Assembly: GCA_034008185.1 (NCBI GenBank)
Contig: CM067081.1
Span: 108,943,265-109,007,264 of the forward strand
Direction of reading: 5' to 3'
DNA from: Gorsachius magnificus
Taxonomy: Eukaryota > Chordata > Aves > Pelecaniformes > Ardeidae
DNA: 64,000 nucleotides
In this document: one piece after another, positions 27,731 to 41,000 of the stretch
How positions within the stretch are numbered: position 1 is the stretch's first letter
Layout of the letters: each line of letters opens with the position of its first letter
Made by a program: the position numbers and the translations under genes
The notes under the pieces: model-generated
The model's input: the letters and a program-made list of their open reading frames with translations, nothing else
The model's database searches: none
What the model was told of the DNA's origin: nothing

Positions 27731-30700
27731 TAACTAAATGCCTATTGACACCCTCATAACACATATTTCCAAAATACTGCCTTAAATATTCTGCACAACT
27801 GTTTCTAAATTACACATATGTTTTAATCCAGAAATATAGACATTCAGAAACATTGAAGGTAGTTGTTTATATACTCTCCCTCTTATATTTTAAGATTTAA
27901 ATCAGAAATCCTATATTTGTATCTTTGAGTTTATCTACAACAAAATGACTTTACACTCACAGTTTCTTTTGACACAGTTTCTTTTAAAAATTGTGTTTAT
28001 CAAATAATTACTTCATTATCACATGCAAAATTTCACGTTACTTTAAAGAAGAGTAATCAATGAATTCCTTTAAGAAAGAAAAATTATAATAATTAATGCC
28101 TGAATTAATCATAGTTGACAGAAAATATTTTTTGCACATTATGTCACACCTTAGCCTATGTATTTGGGGTTCTTTCAAAATTCATGAGAAATTTTTAAAC
28201 TTTTTTTTCCCCTAACTTTTCTAGTATTTCTCATACTGTTTTACCTTAGATTGCAGGAGTTTAACCTGGATTTTATTTTTCTGCTAGTTTTTTTGGGGGG
28301 GTTTACAGTTTTTATAAATATTATTGTTTATGTAGTTGCATTTATACACCACTTAATAGGCATTTTACTAGACTGAAAAATTGTCCTTTGTATTTGACTA
28401 TTCGTGTGATCATGTGTGACTGCAGTGGAAATCACTGTTCTGGGACATTATGCTGTTTTCAGCCTCCACATACTCTTTTTTTGAAAACGCTGCTAAAGTG
28501 CATGTGATGACACGATTTGACTTTATAATTTATGACCTCCTTTTTCTCTTGGATAAACTTGATCTCACAGATGAAGCCTAAAAGATAACCAGTAAGAACA
28601 AATATTACTGGGATGGGGGAAAGAAAATGCATACTGGTACAAGAAGACATTAGTGCCCCAAATGAAACTGTAAGCTTATTGGAGGAAGTCAGATGTTTGC
28701 TACAGTGTAGGAAAATATTTATTTAAAAAATAAGAAAAAAAAAGTCAAACATTTAAATAATCCAGATTTATTTTTCAGGCTTGTTCTTCTAGAAGGAGTC
28801 ATCTATCATAATTATTCTTTGTTACTTCTGGGAAAAAATAGAAACTTATGTTTAATACTTTTTATAAAATATGTGGGACTCCGCTAATACAGCATTTACA
28901 GATTCTGAATGTTATATCTGCGTTGCCCTGCCACCCTAAATCTCCAAAAACTTGTTAGATCTATGGATCCTTATTCCTCCAGAGCAGAGTCTTGGAGACC
29001 AGTTTCTAGCACACCATGCTAAAATCTTTTTGTCCCCAAGACAATAACTCTATAACTCTAAATATACAGGGAATTTTTTTTTCAGTTGGTAGTAAAAGGA
29101 AAACCTTGCGACGTAGTTGTACCCTAACAATGATGTCTTAGAATATATGTACAACTCAATCTAATCTCCAAATTTTAAGTTAAAGATGATTATTTTGTGA
29201 CTGAAAATAATTTAATTTTCCATTTATAGTTAAAGAATTGGCAGAGGTATGAGACAGGGAATTACATTCTTTTTTATCAACAGAATTGCCAGCTTGGTTC
29301 CACTTCTGTAATGTTTTATCATTTCTATATGTAAATGAAAATGAACAGAGATCTCAAATCCATTTGCAGGGTTAGCACTTAATAAGACAAATTTTTAAAG
29401 GTAAATTGATTCAAAATGGGTTGCTTATGCAAAGCTGGGGGTTTATAGTGATTACAGGGTTTTGAAATTTCTGTTGAAATAATTGATGTATCCCTTAGGG
29501 GAAAATGTTGAAACTCTTGTACACTTGCATAGAAAAAGATAGATAAATACAAGCTAAAATGCTGATGTTCTTTCTTGTAGAAGTATAATGAAGCATCCCC
29601 TTCCCGTTCCCTGTCCCTCCCTTCCCATGAGGGAAAGCATATTATATGAAATCTGAAATATCGGTCTCATCCACAGGGAATTTTTAGAGGCCTGATTTTT
29701 GGCAGCACTGCAATTTGGTCAGTTTTAATAAATTTTTTACCTTTTTGACACATTTCAGACTGACTTAAAAGAGCAACTGTTTTTCTTTTTTTTTTTTTTT
29801 TAATTTTTCTCCAAAGCATATCAAATCCGTCAGAGTTTATTTATATTTGTATGTAAATCCTTCTATGCAGAGTGGTCCTGTGTCTCAGTTGCCCAGTTTT
29901 CATTGGTTTTTGAGTGGCAATTCTGATTTTTAAATGAAGACAAATTGAGGCTGAAAGCTTGTCATAGAAAGAAGCTATACAATTTAAAATATAACTTCTA
30001 GTATTTCATGTGTTCTGTTATATCTGATATCAGGTATTCTTTTTTTTTTTTCCAATTTTGGATAGGCATTAAAATAAAGCATTCATCAATAGTTTTAACA
30101 ATAGAGAGTTATAAAACTTTTTGCCATTCAGCATCCTGGGAGCATTTAAATTGTTTCAAAAGAGATAGTCTTACTTTTTTAGCACTCACAATGGGTAATG
30201 AGGAACAATATGAACACAATGACCAAAATTTGAACTCCTGTTCAAATAGAGGAGTCCAATTATATGAACTTTTGAGAAAGTAATTACATGCTTAGTTGAC
30301 CTAATTTTCAAAATCCAAGAGCATTTTCCTCATCCTTCAGTGTTACCTGTCAGCTACTGTTAAAATAATTATAATGAAAAAAATAAAAATAAGAAAGTCA
30401 TTGTACATTCTTTATTTTATTTTTCCATCATCTTGTCAAGTATCCAATGTGAAAAGTTAATTTGGTGCAAGAAGCTAAATGGATTATCACAGAAGTCTAA
30501 CCTGGATGCCTTTCCACTCGTGCTTAAAAGAATATAAATTATCTTTTGTTCAGTAGTTATTTTGTGGGTCAAGTACAGAGGACAAGAAAATAAGACTGAT
30601 CAAATAATTTTGTGATCTAACTTTTGATCTATGTTATCTTGTTTGCGGGATCTTGAAAGATGAAGTGCAATGGATTACTTGTCATCCCTTTCCTCCAAAA

Positions 30701-33700
30701 CAAATACATAATTGTTGCCCTACTGTTATGTTAGGTGTAAACTGGGATTTTTCAAAGGATTCTGCACTGATGTAACTCTTTTACAAGTCAGGCTCAGCTT
30801 CTACTGAAAGTTTTACCACAAATTTCAAAAGGAGCAGGACTGAGGCCAAATGTTTTTGGAAGGATGTGCGGAGTATTTTTAACACTGAAGAATGTCATCC
30901 TTACAAAACGCTTTATAATATGTGTATTCAGAGAGAACAAGCTTATGCTTACATTTCACACATTGAGCAATAGGTAAAAGGTTATCAGCGTTCTTTACAG
31001 CTTCTTTGGCCTCAGCTTTCTCCTCATTTTGTGCACTATTTATATGAGTGAATACCAAGGAATTCAGATTTACTTCTTCCTATCTTCTCTTTTAAATTGA
31101 GTATTCTCTGTCTGACCTGTGTATCTGATTTTCCTTTGCTCTGGCTGATCTGCTCAATCAGAAATAACCCCTCTGAGGTGATAAAAAATGGCATACTAAT
31201 GGAGATATCTGAGGGTTTGTTTCTTATGGTGCCTGTCTTTCAAAATCTCAGTCAGTTAAGAGTGTTGTCACATCCACAATATAGCTATACAGGAGTACAA
31301 ATGTTCCATAAAACCAAATGGGATTTCACATACAGATTTCCCAAATCATTCCAAAGGCTTATGAACAAACTATCTTGGTCTTTGTAGTATTGATTATATA
31401 GGTTAGAAATAGAGATAATTGTTGGTTCTACTTTTCCTGCTATTGAGATATTTATGGCTAGGGTTTTCCAGGGTTGTAAGAAAAGAGATCTACTTTAAAT
31501 ATGAGTTTGCCTAAAAGAGCCAGAGATTTAGCAAGACACCCTGGAGACTGGGACTTTTAAAGCACTTAAATTTATGAGAAACAGGTGCTATTCCCATTTT
31601 TTATAGTTAAAACTTAATGACCTTGCAAGTACTTTCAGCTAGCTGATCGGCAGAACAGGGGATAGTAATGTTTATCAACTTCCAAGATCTGCAGTCAACA
31701 AAGTGTTCAAGAATTAAAATAACATTCATGAAATGCAGGTCTTAACGCTTTAATTTGTATTTGAACACATAATTTCCCATTTTTCATATTTTCGAGACAC
31801 AAATTTTTGAGTATCTATGAAGAATAACAGTTTTCTAATTAGCATGGACAACCTGGGGAAAGGTTGCTGGAGACGACACAAAAAGATGAGGATGCATTTT
31901 AATGACAGTTGTTGAATATTTAAAAACAGTACTTTTCCCCATGCTTTGCAGAGGTTATGCATACAATGAAATGGTTTACATAGGATGGAAAAAGAGACTA
32001 GACCATATCGAAGTCTTTATTTCAGACCTTTTTTTTCTGTGTTTTGTGGCCCCTTAAGTTGCAAACATATATGAAGTTTTTATTGCAAAGCTCCTTTAGA
32101 AACAAATCTATACTGACAAAAACCCATGTGTCTAGTATAGATAAAGTAATTTGCATTTATTCTATCATTTTGAATAAAAGTTAAGGAAGACAAAGGAGAA
32201 CTATTCCCCTGACATTTTCATTTTCTTTTCAATGCTTCCATATTGGCCTAAGGCAATTGCCATAAGGCACAAATCTATATGCACAGTAATGTTGTTGTAA
32301 TTGCTTTTATTCACAGAAACTATTTCATTGTGGTAAATTTACTGCTGTTTTCAGCTACTGCTCCACACTGTCTTTTACATTAATTCACTAAGAGCAGCAA
32401 TAACGTTGCTGCTTCCTCTTGACCTTTGTCTTTTACATGCTTATTTTGCCATTCAGTGTTATCAGCTGAGTTAAGACTCTGATTCTTTCCCACATGTGTC
32501 ATATCTGTTCCTTCCTCGTCCTATTTACTTGTCACAGAGAACTTTGCATTGGCATGCTCTTTTAATTGCTCAGATGGTTCATGCTATTTTCTGCTTTCTT
32601 CTATCTTCAGCCTCCACAAACTAGTGTTTTATTTATTGATTTCTATTATCCTCACTTTGTTCCCATGGCACACACCTTTTTTTTCTCCTAATAATAAGGG
32701 AGAATATAAGGAAGGACATGCATCTAGGGGTGCAAAAACAGCTAACTAATTCAATATAACTAACATTTTCTGAATGGAAGGCATTGTGTTATACTCAGCT
32801 CACCAAATTTAACTACCTAAAAATTATACATTTATGATAAAATATTTATTTATGATGTTTCTTTGGTCAATGAAGAAAGATTGACTGCCTCCAGAAGAAA
32901 ATTGTTCCCCTCACCCATTAGATCTCTAAAGTTAGGTGAAAGTCTTTCTTCTCTCTCAGTGCTAGCTGCTAGCTCTGTGATCACTTCTGCTGAAGTAAAC
33001 TGCATTCAACATAGATTTCCTTTCTGGACACTCTTAATCTGCCCCACTTTTTATTACAATCTATTAAGAAACATGTCCCTAGTTCTGATTTAAAATAGGT
33101 TTCTCTGTGTTGGGAACTGCTGGAAAAGTAAATGAATGTTGAGATGCATCTACCCAAAGTCAGAGAAGGTATTGATTCATCTGGAAAGAAGCCCTGATGA
33201 TGTCTTGTGCAATCTTTCTGGATGTGCTTAAATGAAGGAGGTTATGATTTTGTTGGTGCTGCGGGTTTTTTTTGTGGCGGGTTTTGTTGTTGATGGTGTT
33301 GGTGGTTTTTTTTTAAAAAAAAGGTCTTCCTCCAAATTGTGGGAGAAGTAATATATTCCACTTCTGCTTTCTGTGCAAATTTTTTTTTCACCAAGCTGGT
33401 CTGAAGAATTACAACTGCTAATGACAGCAGTGCATTTTAATTGTTTCCTGATATGGATCGATTAACATGGAGACAGAGTAGTTCCCAGCAATTCATTTGG
33501 ATGATTCATTGAACAGTTAATTTTAATCCATATTTCTGAACCCTCTTCAATGGTTGTATAAAATCCATGGGGATTTTATGCTTTTTTTAAATTTTTGTTA
33601 TAGGATCATTGGAAGCCAGAATTTAATTAAATTGTGAATATTAGCTCACGTAATAGGAAACTGAAACTCCTGAGAACCCTTTATCAGAGTTTCAGTATGG

Positions 33701-36039
33701 TCTTCCATATAAAGTAAAAGAATCAGTTACTTAATTGCATTCAGTTACCCATTACTCTATTATTTTGCACTTCCCATCTGTTTAATGATCACCCCTGGGA
33801 AAATAATTCCTTGTCAGGTGTGTATGTGAAAGTTCTTGGGTAGTGTCTTAGAGCAAATACCCTTCTCATATGACTCCGTGAACAGATCTTCCTAATACCA
33901 GTAAATCTTCCAATGTGATGAGACCTACCAGACATCAACTCAGAGTTTTCAACAGTGGTTACTTCAATATATACTTAGATCCCCAATTTGTGGAATGCTT
34001 AGGGACTGAAGGCAGATATCAGTGTCCAGTTCCCTTCTCTATCTTCCCACCTTCGATATACCTTAGCCTAATGGCTAAGGCCTAGGCATCTGAGCAGTTA
34101 TGCTTGTTAAATGACCCTGAAACCAGGTTTTGTTTTGGAGGGTTTTGGTTGGTTTTTTTGTTGGTTGGTTGTTCTTTTAATTAATAGCTCAAACTGTATG
34201 ACTCCTAGGGGGAAATGGAAACATTGTTCCTTTATAACTTTCACTTCACTAAAATACAAGTCTTTCCAAACTTGTTCAATATTTTTGTGTTCTAAAGCAT
34301 AAATTTTTCATCACCTCTACTCCAATTTAAAGAAAATAAAATTACTCATTACTTACATCTTTAATACTGCATGCATTTTTAAAATTTTGTGACCATATCT
34401 TTGAACCTCAGAATAAGAAATACCATCACAGAAAACTGAAGATTCAGCAAGTCCTCCAAATTGGATTATCGTGGAAATGATTGAAAATAGGGTGTATACA
34501 AAGACTCTGTGGTTCTCTGCTAAGTCATGATTCTGCTGCCAAGGTGTGTATTGCTGGGTCAAATATGCATGAGAAGATGTTTGAAGAGAAAATAGCAAAT
34601 TAGTGATGTATATTATGCCACTTTTAGTCAAACAATATTAAATAATGTATTACATAAAGAATCATAAACTTTTAACTACTAAAAATTCTGATAACCTATT
34701 TAGTAAATGAGGTCCATATTTTTCATTTCATATAAAGTTTGACAGCTGGCTGACTACTACCACGTAACCTCCTCATCCTCAATACATGCAGTTCGAAGAC
34801 TTAAAGGTAATCAATATGAAGGGTTTGGATTTTTTAAATAAGGCATTTCTAAGAAGTGCTTCCCTATGAACTCCCCTTTAAACTTCCCTTTATGATATAA
34901 TAGTAAAAATAAGCTCATGGTCTGTTTATGCACTTTCACTGCAAACCCATTGATTTGGTTTTCTGCCTCCCTTTATAGAAGTCTACATAGCAAAAGGGAC
35001 AAATCACTTAGAGATCTGAAAACAGGTGCCATAAGAAAGCAGATTTTAATTTCATTTTGATAGGGGAGGGCAAGTCTGTATGGGTAACCAAAACATTTTC
35101 CCACAGATAGCTAGCTATTAATGGAATGTCAAGCTTTAGGTATGTTTGTGATAGCCTGGGTATTAGAGGAATTACCTGAACACAGCCTCCCCTCCTTTCT
35201 ATGTCAGCAGTCCTTTCACCCTGTGCTGGAGATTGATTGAACAAGAAAATAAAAGCATCCCAATAAGGCTATAAAACCTTTGGAGCTGCAGATGTGGATG
35301 CAATATAAACAAACTAAATTATGAGTCTGTTAGGCTTCTACCATGGCAATGGCCTTTCTTTAAAAATGACCTAATCTCATATTTCACTAGTATGACTGTA
35401 GTAATAATTAAAAAAAAATCAGTTATTAATGTTTAAATAAGTTGCCATATTTCTCCGTTTTTGAACACATTAATAGAGTATTTGGCTTTGTACCATTTAA
35501 ACTATTTTTAAACCATGGTATAATTGTTTTAGCATACGGTTCACAAGTGATATCATAAAATTAGAGCTTAGAAAATAACATACAACTGATTTAGTTTTCT
35601 ATTTGCAAATTGTTTGCCAATAGAATTGAATAATCTTGTTTATTATTTTTACTTTTATATTATTTTCTCCAGTGAATAATTTCTGTGCTGCAGGCTGTTT
35701 ATAACCTGTGAATATTCACAACTTGCAGTAGATGGAAATTCTCTCTAATTTGGTAGTAACATTGGTTAATGCTCACTCTTTTCCTGAAGAGATCACACCG
35801 TTTCACTAGTTTAGTCATGTAGCAAACTAACCAGATCCAACTTTCAACAGTCCTATCAGTCTATAGAGGAAATGAAAGTGAAAAATAAACTTAGAATTAT
35901 AATCAAAAGAAAAAATATGCAGCTAGGACTGCAGAGGAGAATGAACAAGAAGATGAGTAACTACATGAAGAATGAGCAGAAACAAGTGAACTCAATGGCT
36001 AGAGGGAAGTTTGCAGTTACAGGATGAGATTGTCATTAA
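27731..36039. other. Intergenic AT-rich sequence, no gene recognised
   Basis: Nothing with coding character was seen. Simple sequence includes T-runs near 29,790 and 30,040, G/T-rich strand-asymmetric tracts near 33,260-33,325 and 34,126-34,172, and AT-rich runs. I could not identify any RNA gene. Conserved distal enhancers of the downstream gene could lie here but cannot be recognised by eye. Confidence 0.55.
34126..34172. repeat. G/T-rich GGTTTT-like tract
   Basis: An irregular run of GGTT and GGTTTT units on the plus strand, low in A and C. It is low-complexity sequence with marked strand asymmetry. The units are not telomeric TTAGGG. Confidence 0.6.
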
Positions 36040-36328
36040 GAGACATAGAAATGGCCTGACAGAAACCTCATAAAGTTCAATCAAGTTCAAAAAGTGCAAA
36101 GTCCTGCATCTGGGGTGGAATAACCCTATGCATCAGTACTGTCTCGGGGCTGACGTTCTGGGAAGGGTGCCTAACTGCTGCTTTCAGCTACATAAGCGAT
36201 GATGGCAGAGAAGATGGAGCCAGACTCTTCTCAGAATTGCATAGTGAAAGACCAAGAGGCAATAAACACAAATTGCAGCAACTGAAATTCCAGTAAGACA
36301 TAAGGAAAAAAAAATTCTCTATGCAGGC
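36040..36328 (+). mobile_element. CR1 LINE fragment, degraded
   Basis: Near 36,065-36,140 the sequence reads as a decayed copy of the CR1 coding stretch that in the intact element gives residues [15 protein letters not shown]. Near 36,205-36,315 it reads as the later part around the LFSELHSERPRGN-like stretch and a DIRKK-like stretch. Stops and small deletions break it throughout. The right end runs directly into a GC-rich block, so the 3' end of the element is missing or was interrupted by another insertion. Confidence 0.75.
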
Positions 36329-36700
36329 AGTAACAGGACTGCAGGACAATACCTGCTCCAGCATGGTCTCTCCAGGGGCTGCAGGGGATCCCTGATGGGG
36401 CTCCTGGAGCGCCTCCTCACCCTCCTCCCCTCCTCCCCTCGGGGCTCGCAGGGCTGTTTCTCGCACTTCCCCCCCCCCTCCTTCCTCTCTCTTTGTCCAG
36501 TGTTTTCTGCCCTCCCTGCCCCAGGCCCTCCCCGAGGTGCCGCCATGGTGGCTGCGGGCCCAGCCCTGCCCTGCGGTGGGGCCATTGGAGCCGGCTGGAA
36601 CCGGCTGTGTCCGGCACGGGGCAGCCCCCCCCCCTCACAGGGGCCGCCCCGCAGCCCCCCTGCCAGACCCTGGGCACCTGCACCTGGTGCAACTATCATG
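36329..36700. repeat. GC-rich repeat-like block, probably retroelement-derived
   Basis: About 370 bp of C-rich, locally CpG-containing sequence abuts a CR1 fragment. The start (CAGGACTGCAGGACAATACC, then GGTCTCTCCAGGGGCTGCAG) resembles dispersed avian repeat sequence that I recall in bird genomes, probably part of a retroelement or LTR. This identification is from memory and uncertain. The block is open in several frames on both strands simply because it has few A and T bases. Those overlapping frames (up to 126 codons) should not be read as genes. It lies about 1.2 kb upstream of TMPRSS15. Confidence 0.5.
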
Positions 36701-37847
36701 TAATTCTGCTAGATGTGGAATAACCTAACATGTATAACTGATACTAATCAAGGATACTACTGCCGGGCCAAGATTTTGTTTGTGATTTAGAGTGCTTTAA
36801 ATCTGGTCAGCTGTGTTGCAGATGCTTTCAAATATCCCAGTTCTCAAAGACTGGGCAGAGAACTGTTTTGTCATCCAAGAGACTTGTTCCAAGACTTTCT
36901 AATTTCTTCCCAATTTTTATTACCTTCATTTCTGACAATTTATAGGTAGCTAGAGCCTCTCTCTTCCAAAGATTGACTCAGACAAGTTTCCCTTTACTTT
37001 TACAGGCAGGAATATGGCTGGTTTGCTCAGATTCTCCAGTTCTGAAAAGAGAGCTGAAGAATGTCATACCATAAATCTGGATTTAGAACCTCTGATCCAG
37101 AGTCAAAAACAGTAGCTTACAGGACATGAAACATAAAATCAGTATGACGACTCTTCTGGATGATTTACTCAAAAGTTTTGACAGATTAAATTTGTAACAA
37201 AAAGTTTCAGACTGGATAGTACATAGTTTGTGTAATTTACTCTTGCTTTATTAAGGATGCAGCGCTGGCCATCCACACCACTTTATCAATGGCTTTCATC
37301 CCATGGCACATTTATGCCTGTATAAAACAAGCATACACTTCGTAATATTTTCTCTGGTTAGTTCTCCAGACATGCCATCAAAGAACCACGCCTTACGCAA
37401 ATTAAATTTGTACTGCTGAATTACCATTCTGTGCTGAACACATTGCTGAACTATGGCATAGTACTAACAGCTCATTTGCCAGCATTTCCTATATATATAA
37501 AATTTTCTTTAAAGTTTTTAAGCAGAATGGTGAAAGATATGGCTTTCCTCATAACTGTACTTGTGAAAAATTACCAAAAATCCTGTATAAGCAGTAAATC
37601 CAACAGCAGTATTTTATATTAATTTGCACTTAAAAATATCAAATAACAACGAATAATGCAAATCCAGTGACTAGCCATACATTTCTGTGGCTTTGCTTAT
37701 TCTTTATGTGAGACAATCTTAAGTGCTTCCATTCTGAAGATTTCTTTTCATATCTTGTACATGAATATGACTGTTCAAGAAAGTTGTAAAAACCTATGTC
37801 AATGACGTTTTATAGTGTAATTACACCATAAATTTACAAGCGTCTCC
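36701..37847. other. Upstream flank of TMPRSS15
   Basis: AT-rich sequence between the GC-rich repeat and the TATA-like box. It contains A/T-rich motifs of the CDX type (TTTATAG near 37,809) and a TGTAATTACA stretch near 37,816, which could serve intestinal homeobox factors. Such motifs are frequent by chance in AT-rich DNA, so this is only suggestive. No exon was seen. Confidence 0.4.
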
Positions 37848-37854
37848 TATAAAT
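37848..37854 (+). promoter_or_regulatory. TATA-like box of TMPRSS15
   Basis: TATAAAT in the context CTCCTATAAATATC lies 83 bp before the start codon. Initiation about 30 bp downstream would give a 5' UTR of roughly 55-60 nt. That is compatible with a tissue-restricted, TATA-containing gene with its ATG in the first exon. No CpG island surrounds it. The assignment is inferred from position only. Confidence 0.45.
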
Positions 37855-37936
37855 ATCTGTTCATGTGGATTATTACCCTCCCTTTCAGGTTGTGTCTTTT
37901 GTCAGTCCTTAATTCATACAAGGTTTCAAGACCGAA

Positions 37937-38081
37937 ATGAAGCTGAAAAAATCATCTGATAAGAAATATGTTCCTCTTAGTTACTATGAAATTTTGTTTG
38001 CTTCTCTGGTTGCAGTTTTTGTGTGCATTTGTGTTGGACTGATTGTACTTTCATGGTTATCAATCCAGGAGTTAGAGCGAG
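37937..38081 (+). CDS. TMPRSS15: TMPRSS15 exon 1: cytoplasmic tail and membrane anchor
   Basis: 48 codons plus one base. The ATG at 37,937 is the first in a frame that leads straight into the anchor, and the preceding bases (GACCGAA) place purines near the -3 position. Residues 1-18 are basic and polar (MKLKKSSDKK start), and residues 19-41 form one hydrophobic helix rich in V, L, I, F and C. There is no cleavable signal peptide, so the protein is a type II membrane protein. The motif LSYYEILFASL matches the conserved LSSYEIMFAAL of mammalian enteropeptidase. The donor is GAG|GTAAGT. Confidence 0.93.
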
Positions 38082-41000
38082 GTAAGTAACCAACCTTTAA
38101 CCTTTCCAGGAGTTCTTTAGCAGACATTCAGACTTTGAAGCCAATGCTGTTGTCATTGTAATTATATTTCATATTTCTTGCTATGCTTTTAATGCTAGGT
38201 TTGGTGGGTCTTTTTTTCTTTGGGGGGGAGTTGGGGTGTTATGTTTTCCTCTTCTACTTCCCTGGAAACTGATGTTAAGAAAATAGGCAAAAATGCAAGC
38301 ACTAGAAACATGTCCTTAAGCCATAGAAAAGAATTTTCATGGTTTAGACTTTGGGAAAAATTCCTGGAATGCAATCCAAGTTATAAAGCTTTAGTTATTT
38401 AACTGGATTTATCAACCAGAGAAGGTAATATGGCAAATTGTGAATTTTTGCTTTTTTTCTCCATGTATGAGGTTTGACTTAGAAAGACATTGATTATCCA
38501 CTGAAATATGTGGGGAGCTACAGGTGTTCTACATGTCTTGGAATCTTTTCATTTTTATTTAAAAAAAAAATATTTTAAAGTCATTTATAAGTGTGTGAGA
38601 GAACCTGCATTAGACAGTCAGCTCCCAGCCCTATGTAAAGTTAAAGTCATTCTTAATATTTAGCCAGTGCTTAGAATGTGACAGAACCAAGCTACTGATA
38701 CTTTAATAAACTAAATTAAAAAAAAATACTTAAGATGGTTTTCAAATGGAACTGAAGTTTTGGTTTAAAGATCTTGGGCATATATGTTAACTGTGCCCTG
38801 GTAAGGCCACACCTGGAATACTGTGTCCAGTTATGGGCTCCCCAGTACATGAGGCATATGGGGCTGCTGGAGAGATTCCAGTGAAGGACTGATGAGATTG
38901 TGGAGTCACCATCCTTAGACGTATTCAAAAGCTGTCTGGACATGGTCTGTAAGTGGCCCTGCTTGAGCAGAGCGGTTGGACCAAATGACCTCCAGAGCTC
39001 TTTTCCAACCTCAACCCTTCTGTGATCTAGATTTTTGATTGGAAGGAAAAGTATTTAGGTCTATGGAGCCCTCACAGCTAATAGCAAAAAAGCATTTTGA
39101 AATGGGATGAAGGAAACAGGTTAGGCAAAATTTTCAAGAATTTCTTTTTTCATGATAGTGATTTTTGTTGCTGAAAGTATAATTCTGATACATTGAAGTT
39201 TTTGGTGCCTTCATTAACCAAACGTCCATACTATTTCATACTGAAGTACCTGAAGAAAGCCATATTTAAAAAAAATAAATCCTGTTTTGTCAGAATATTC
39301 ATGTTTATTCCTTTAGTTGCCATTGTTTTTCATTCTAGACTTTAAAACTTGTTCCCCCTACTGACTTTCTTCCCCTCTTACCAGTCTACTATCACATTCC
39401 AGTTAAATAAAATGAGCTTATGGGGTATTATTGCATCTAGCTAGAGACAGGCTTTAAATTAATTAATTAGGTTTTAGAAGATGAATAGGCAAGAATTTGA
39501 TCATGTAAAAATAATAATCATAAAACATTTGAAAAAAATATATTTGACATATATAGCAAGAAAGGGCCTTTGCTATTTAGAAACATTTGTTGAAACAGAT
39601 TTGCAATTGTTGTAAGGATAAAAGACCTTCAAAGAAGCTCAAAATGTTCTGTTCTTACTAGTTGACAGTAGCAAATTGGTGTCACTGGGCTGTACCCTCC
39701 GTCACAAGCTGTTTATTATAGTATTTGTCAGTTACCTGCTTTTGTGTTAAAACTTGTTTTGGATGTTAATGCCTTCAAACACAACCTAAAAATACCGCTG
39801 GTACTGTAACTGGTAAGCAAAAGGTATTTTCTATCAATCAAGCACATTAATTCAGATCTTATTGGAAAATTTCCAGGGCATTACACAGTGAGAAAATATT
39901 TTTGATATATAACGAATTCCTTTATGCATACCTCGTGTGCTGTAACATATTAAAATTAAGATTAAATCTGAAGTAAGGAGAATTACCTTGTTTCCTCATA
40001 AATCCTCCCAACATTTCATGCAAGTATTGGTAAGAAAGGTCAGATCCGAAATAGTTAAACTAGTCTGACACTAGTGTTTCAGTGCTGTCATCAAAACCAG
40101 CATACATAAAGTGCACAGCATTTAATACAAAAAATGTGTAGCAATAATTCCTAATATTTTTAATCCAGAACACACAAAAACCTCATAATTCACTAAATAT
40201 CATTCTTCCCATGCATCTTTGTCCCTTCTGTTAGACGTAACTGGACATACCATTATCCCCTTTATCCATTCATCATGCTGGTGGACAGCATTTAAAACAG
40301 AATTGAAAGTAATGAGAACCAAGGACAAATAGTATTCATAAAAATATGTTTACAGTTGTAACTATTGTAAACATTGAAAAATGTCTAGAACAGTACTAGG
40401 GAAAACATTTCTGATTACAAAGAAAACCAGAAAACTAAAAGTTATTGTATTGATGATCTGTGTGTAATAAAATCTAATGTAATGTTTTTCATTTATTTCT
40501 ACATAACTCAAAACATTGAATTCTATTTTTAATTATCTAGCTGAAGCATATGGGAATACTCATAACTACATGGGAGCATTTAAAATAGTCTCTGGGGCAC
40601 CATTCACTCCTGCTCTGCAAAACAGATCATCAGCTGATTTCAAAGTCCTTGCTTTTGATGTTGAACAATTGGTAAGAACCTATTGGTTCTCTGGTTAATT
40701 CAAGAATATGTGGTAGGTACATTAATTCCTTAACATGGCTTGTTGTTGATGGCTTTTTCCTCTGTCCAGAATGAGATATTTCATGTCAGAACTCAATATA
40801 TTCCTTATTTGTGAAATCAGTGAAGCATCAAAGAAAAAGTTCGCTTCTGTAGTCTAGATTTGGGAAGGAAAAACTATTTAGTATTAAAACCATGAATGCA
40901 ATGTGCAACTGGGTGTATTTTTAATTACTGTATTGGTTCAAGATTTCTCTGTTTCATTTAGATACAAGAAGTCTTTCAAGCAAGTGATCTGAAAAACAAA

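Noticed and set aside
36400..36700. CpG-island promoter for TMPRSS15
   Set aside because: It is over 1.2 kb from the start codon, abuts a CR1 fragment and resembles a dispersed repeat. A TATA-like box lies much closer to the gene.
36319..36728. Cluster of overlapping open frames on both strands, up to 126 codons
   Set aside because: They arise because the block is GC-rich with few stop codons. All frames are open at once, peptides are Pro/Gly/Ala-rich low complexity, and the block looks like repeat sequence.
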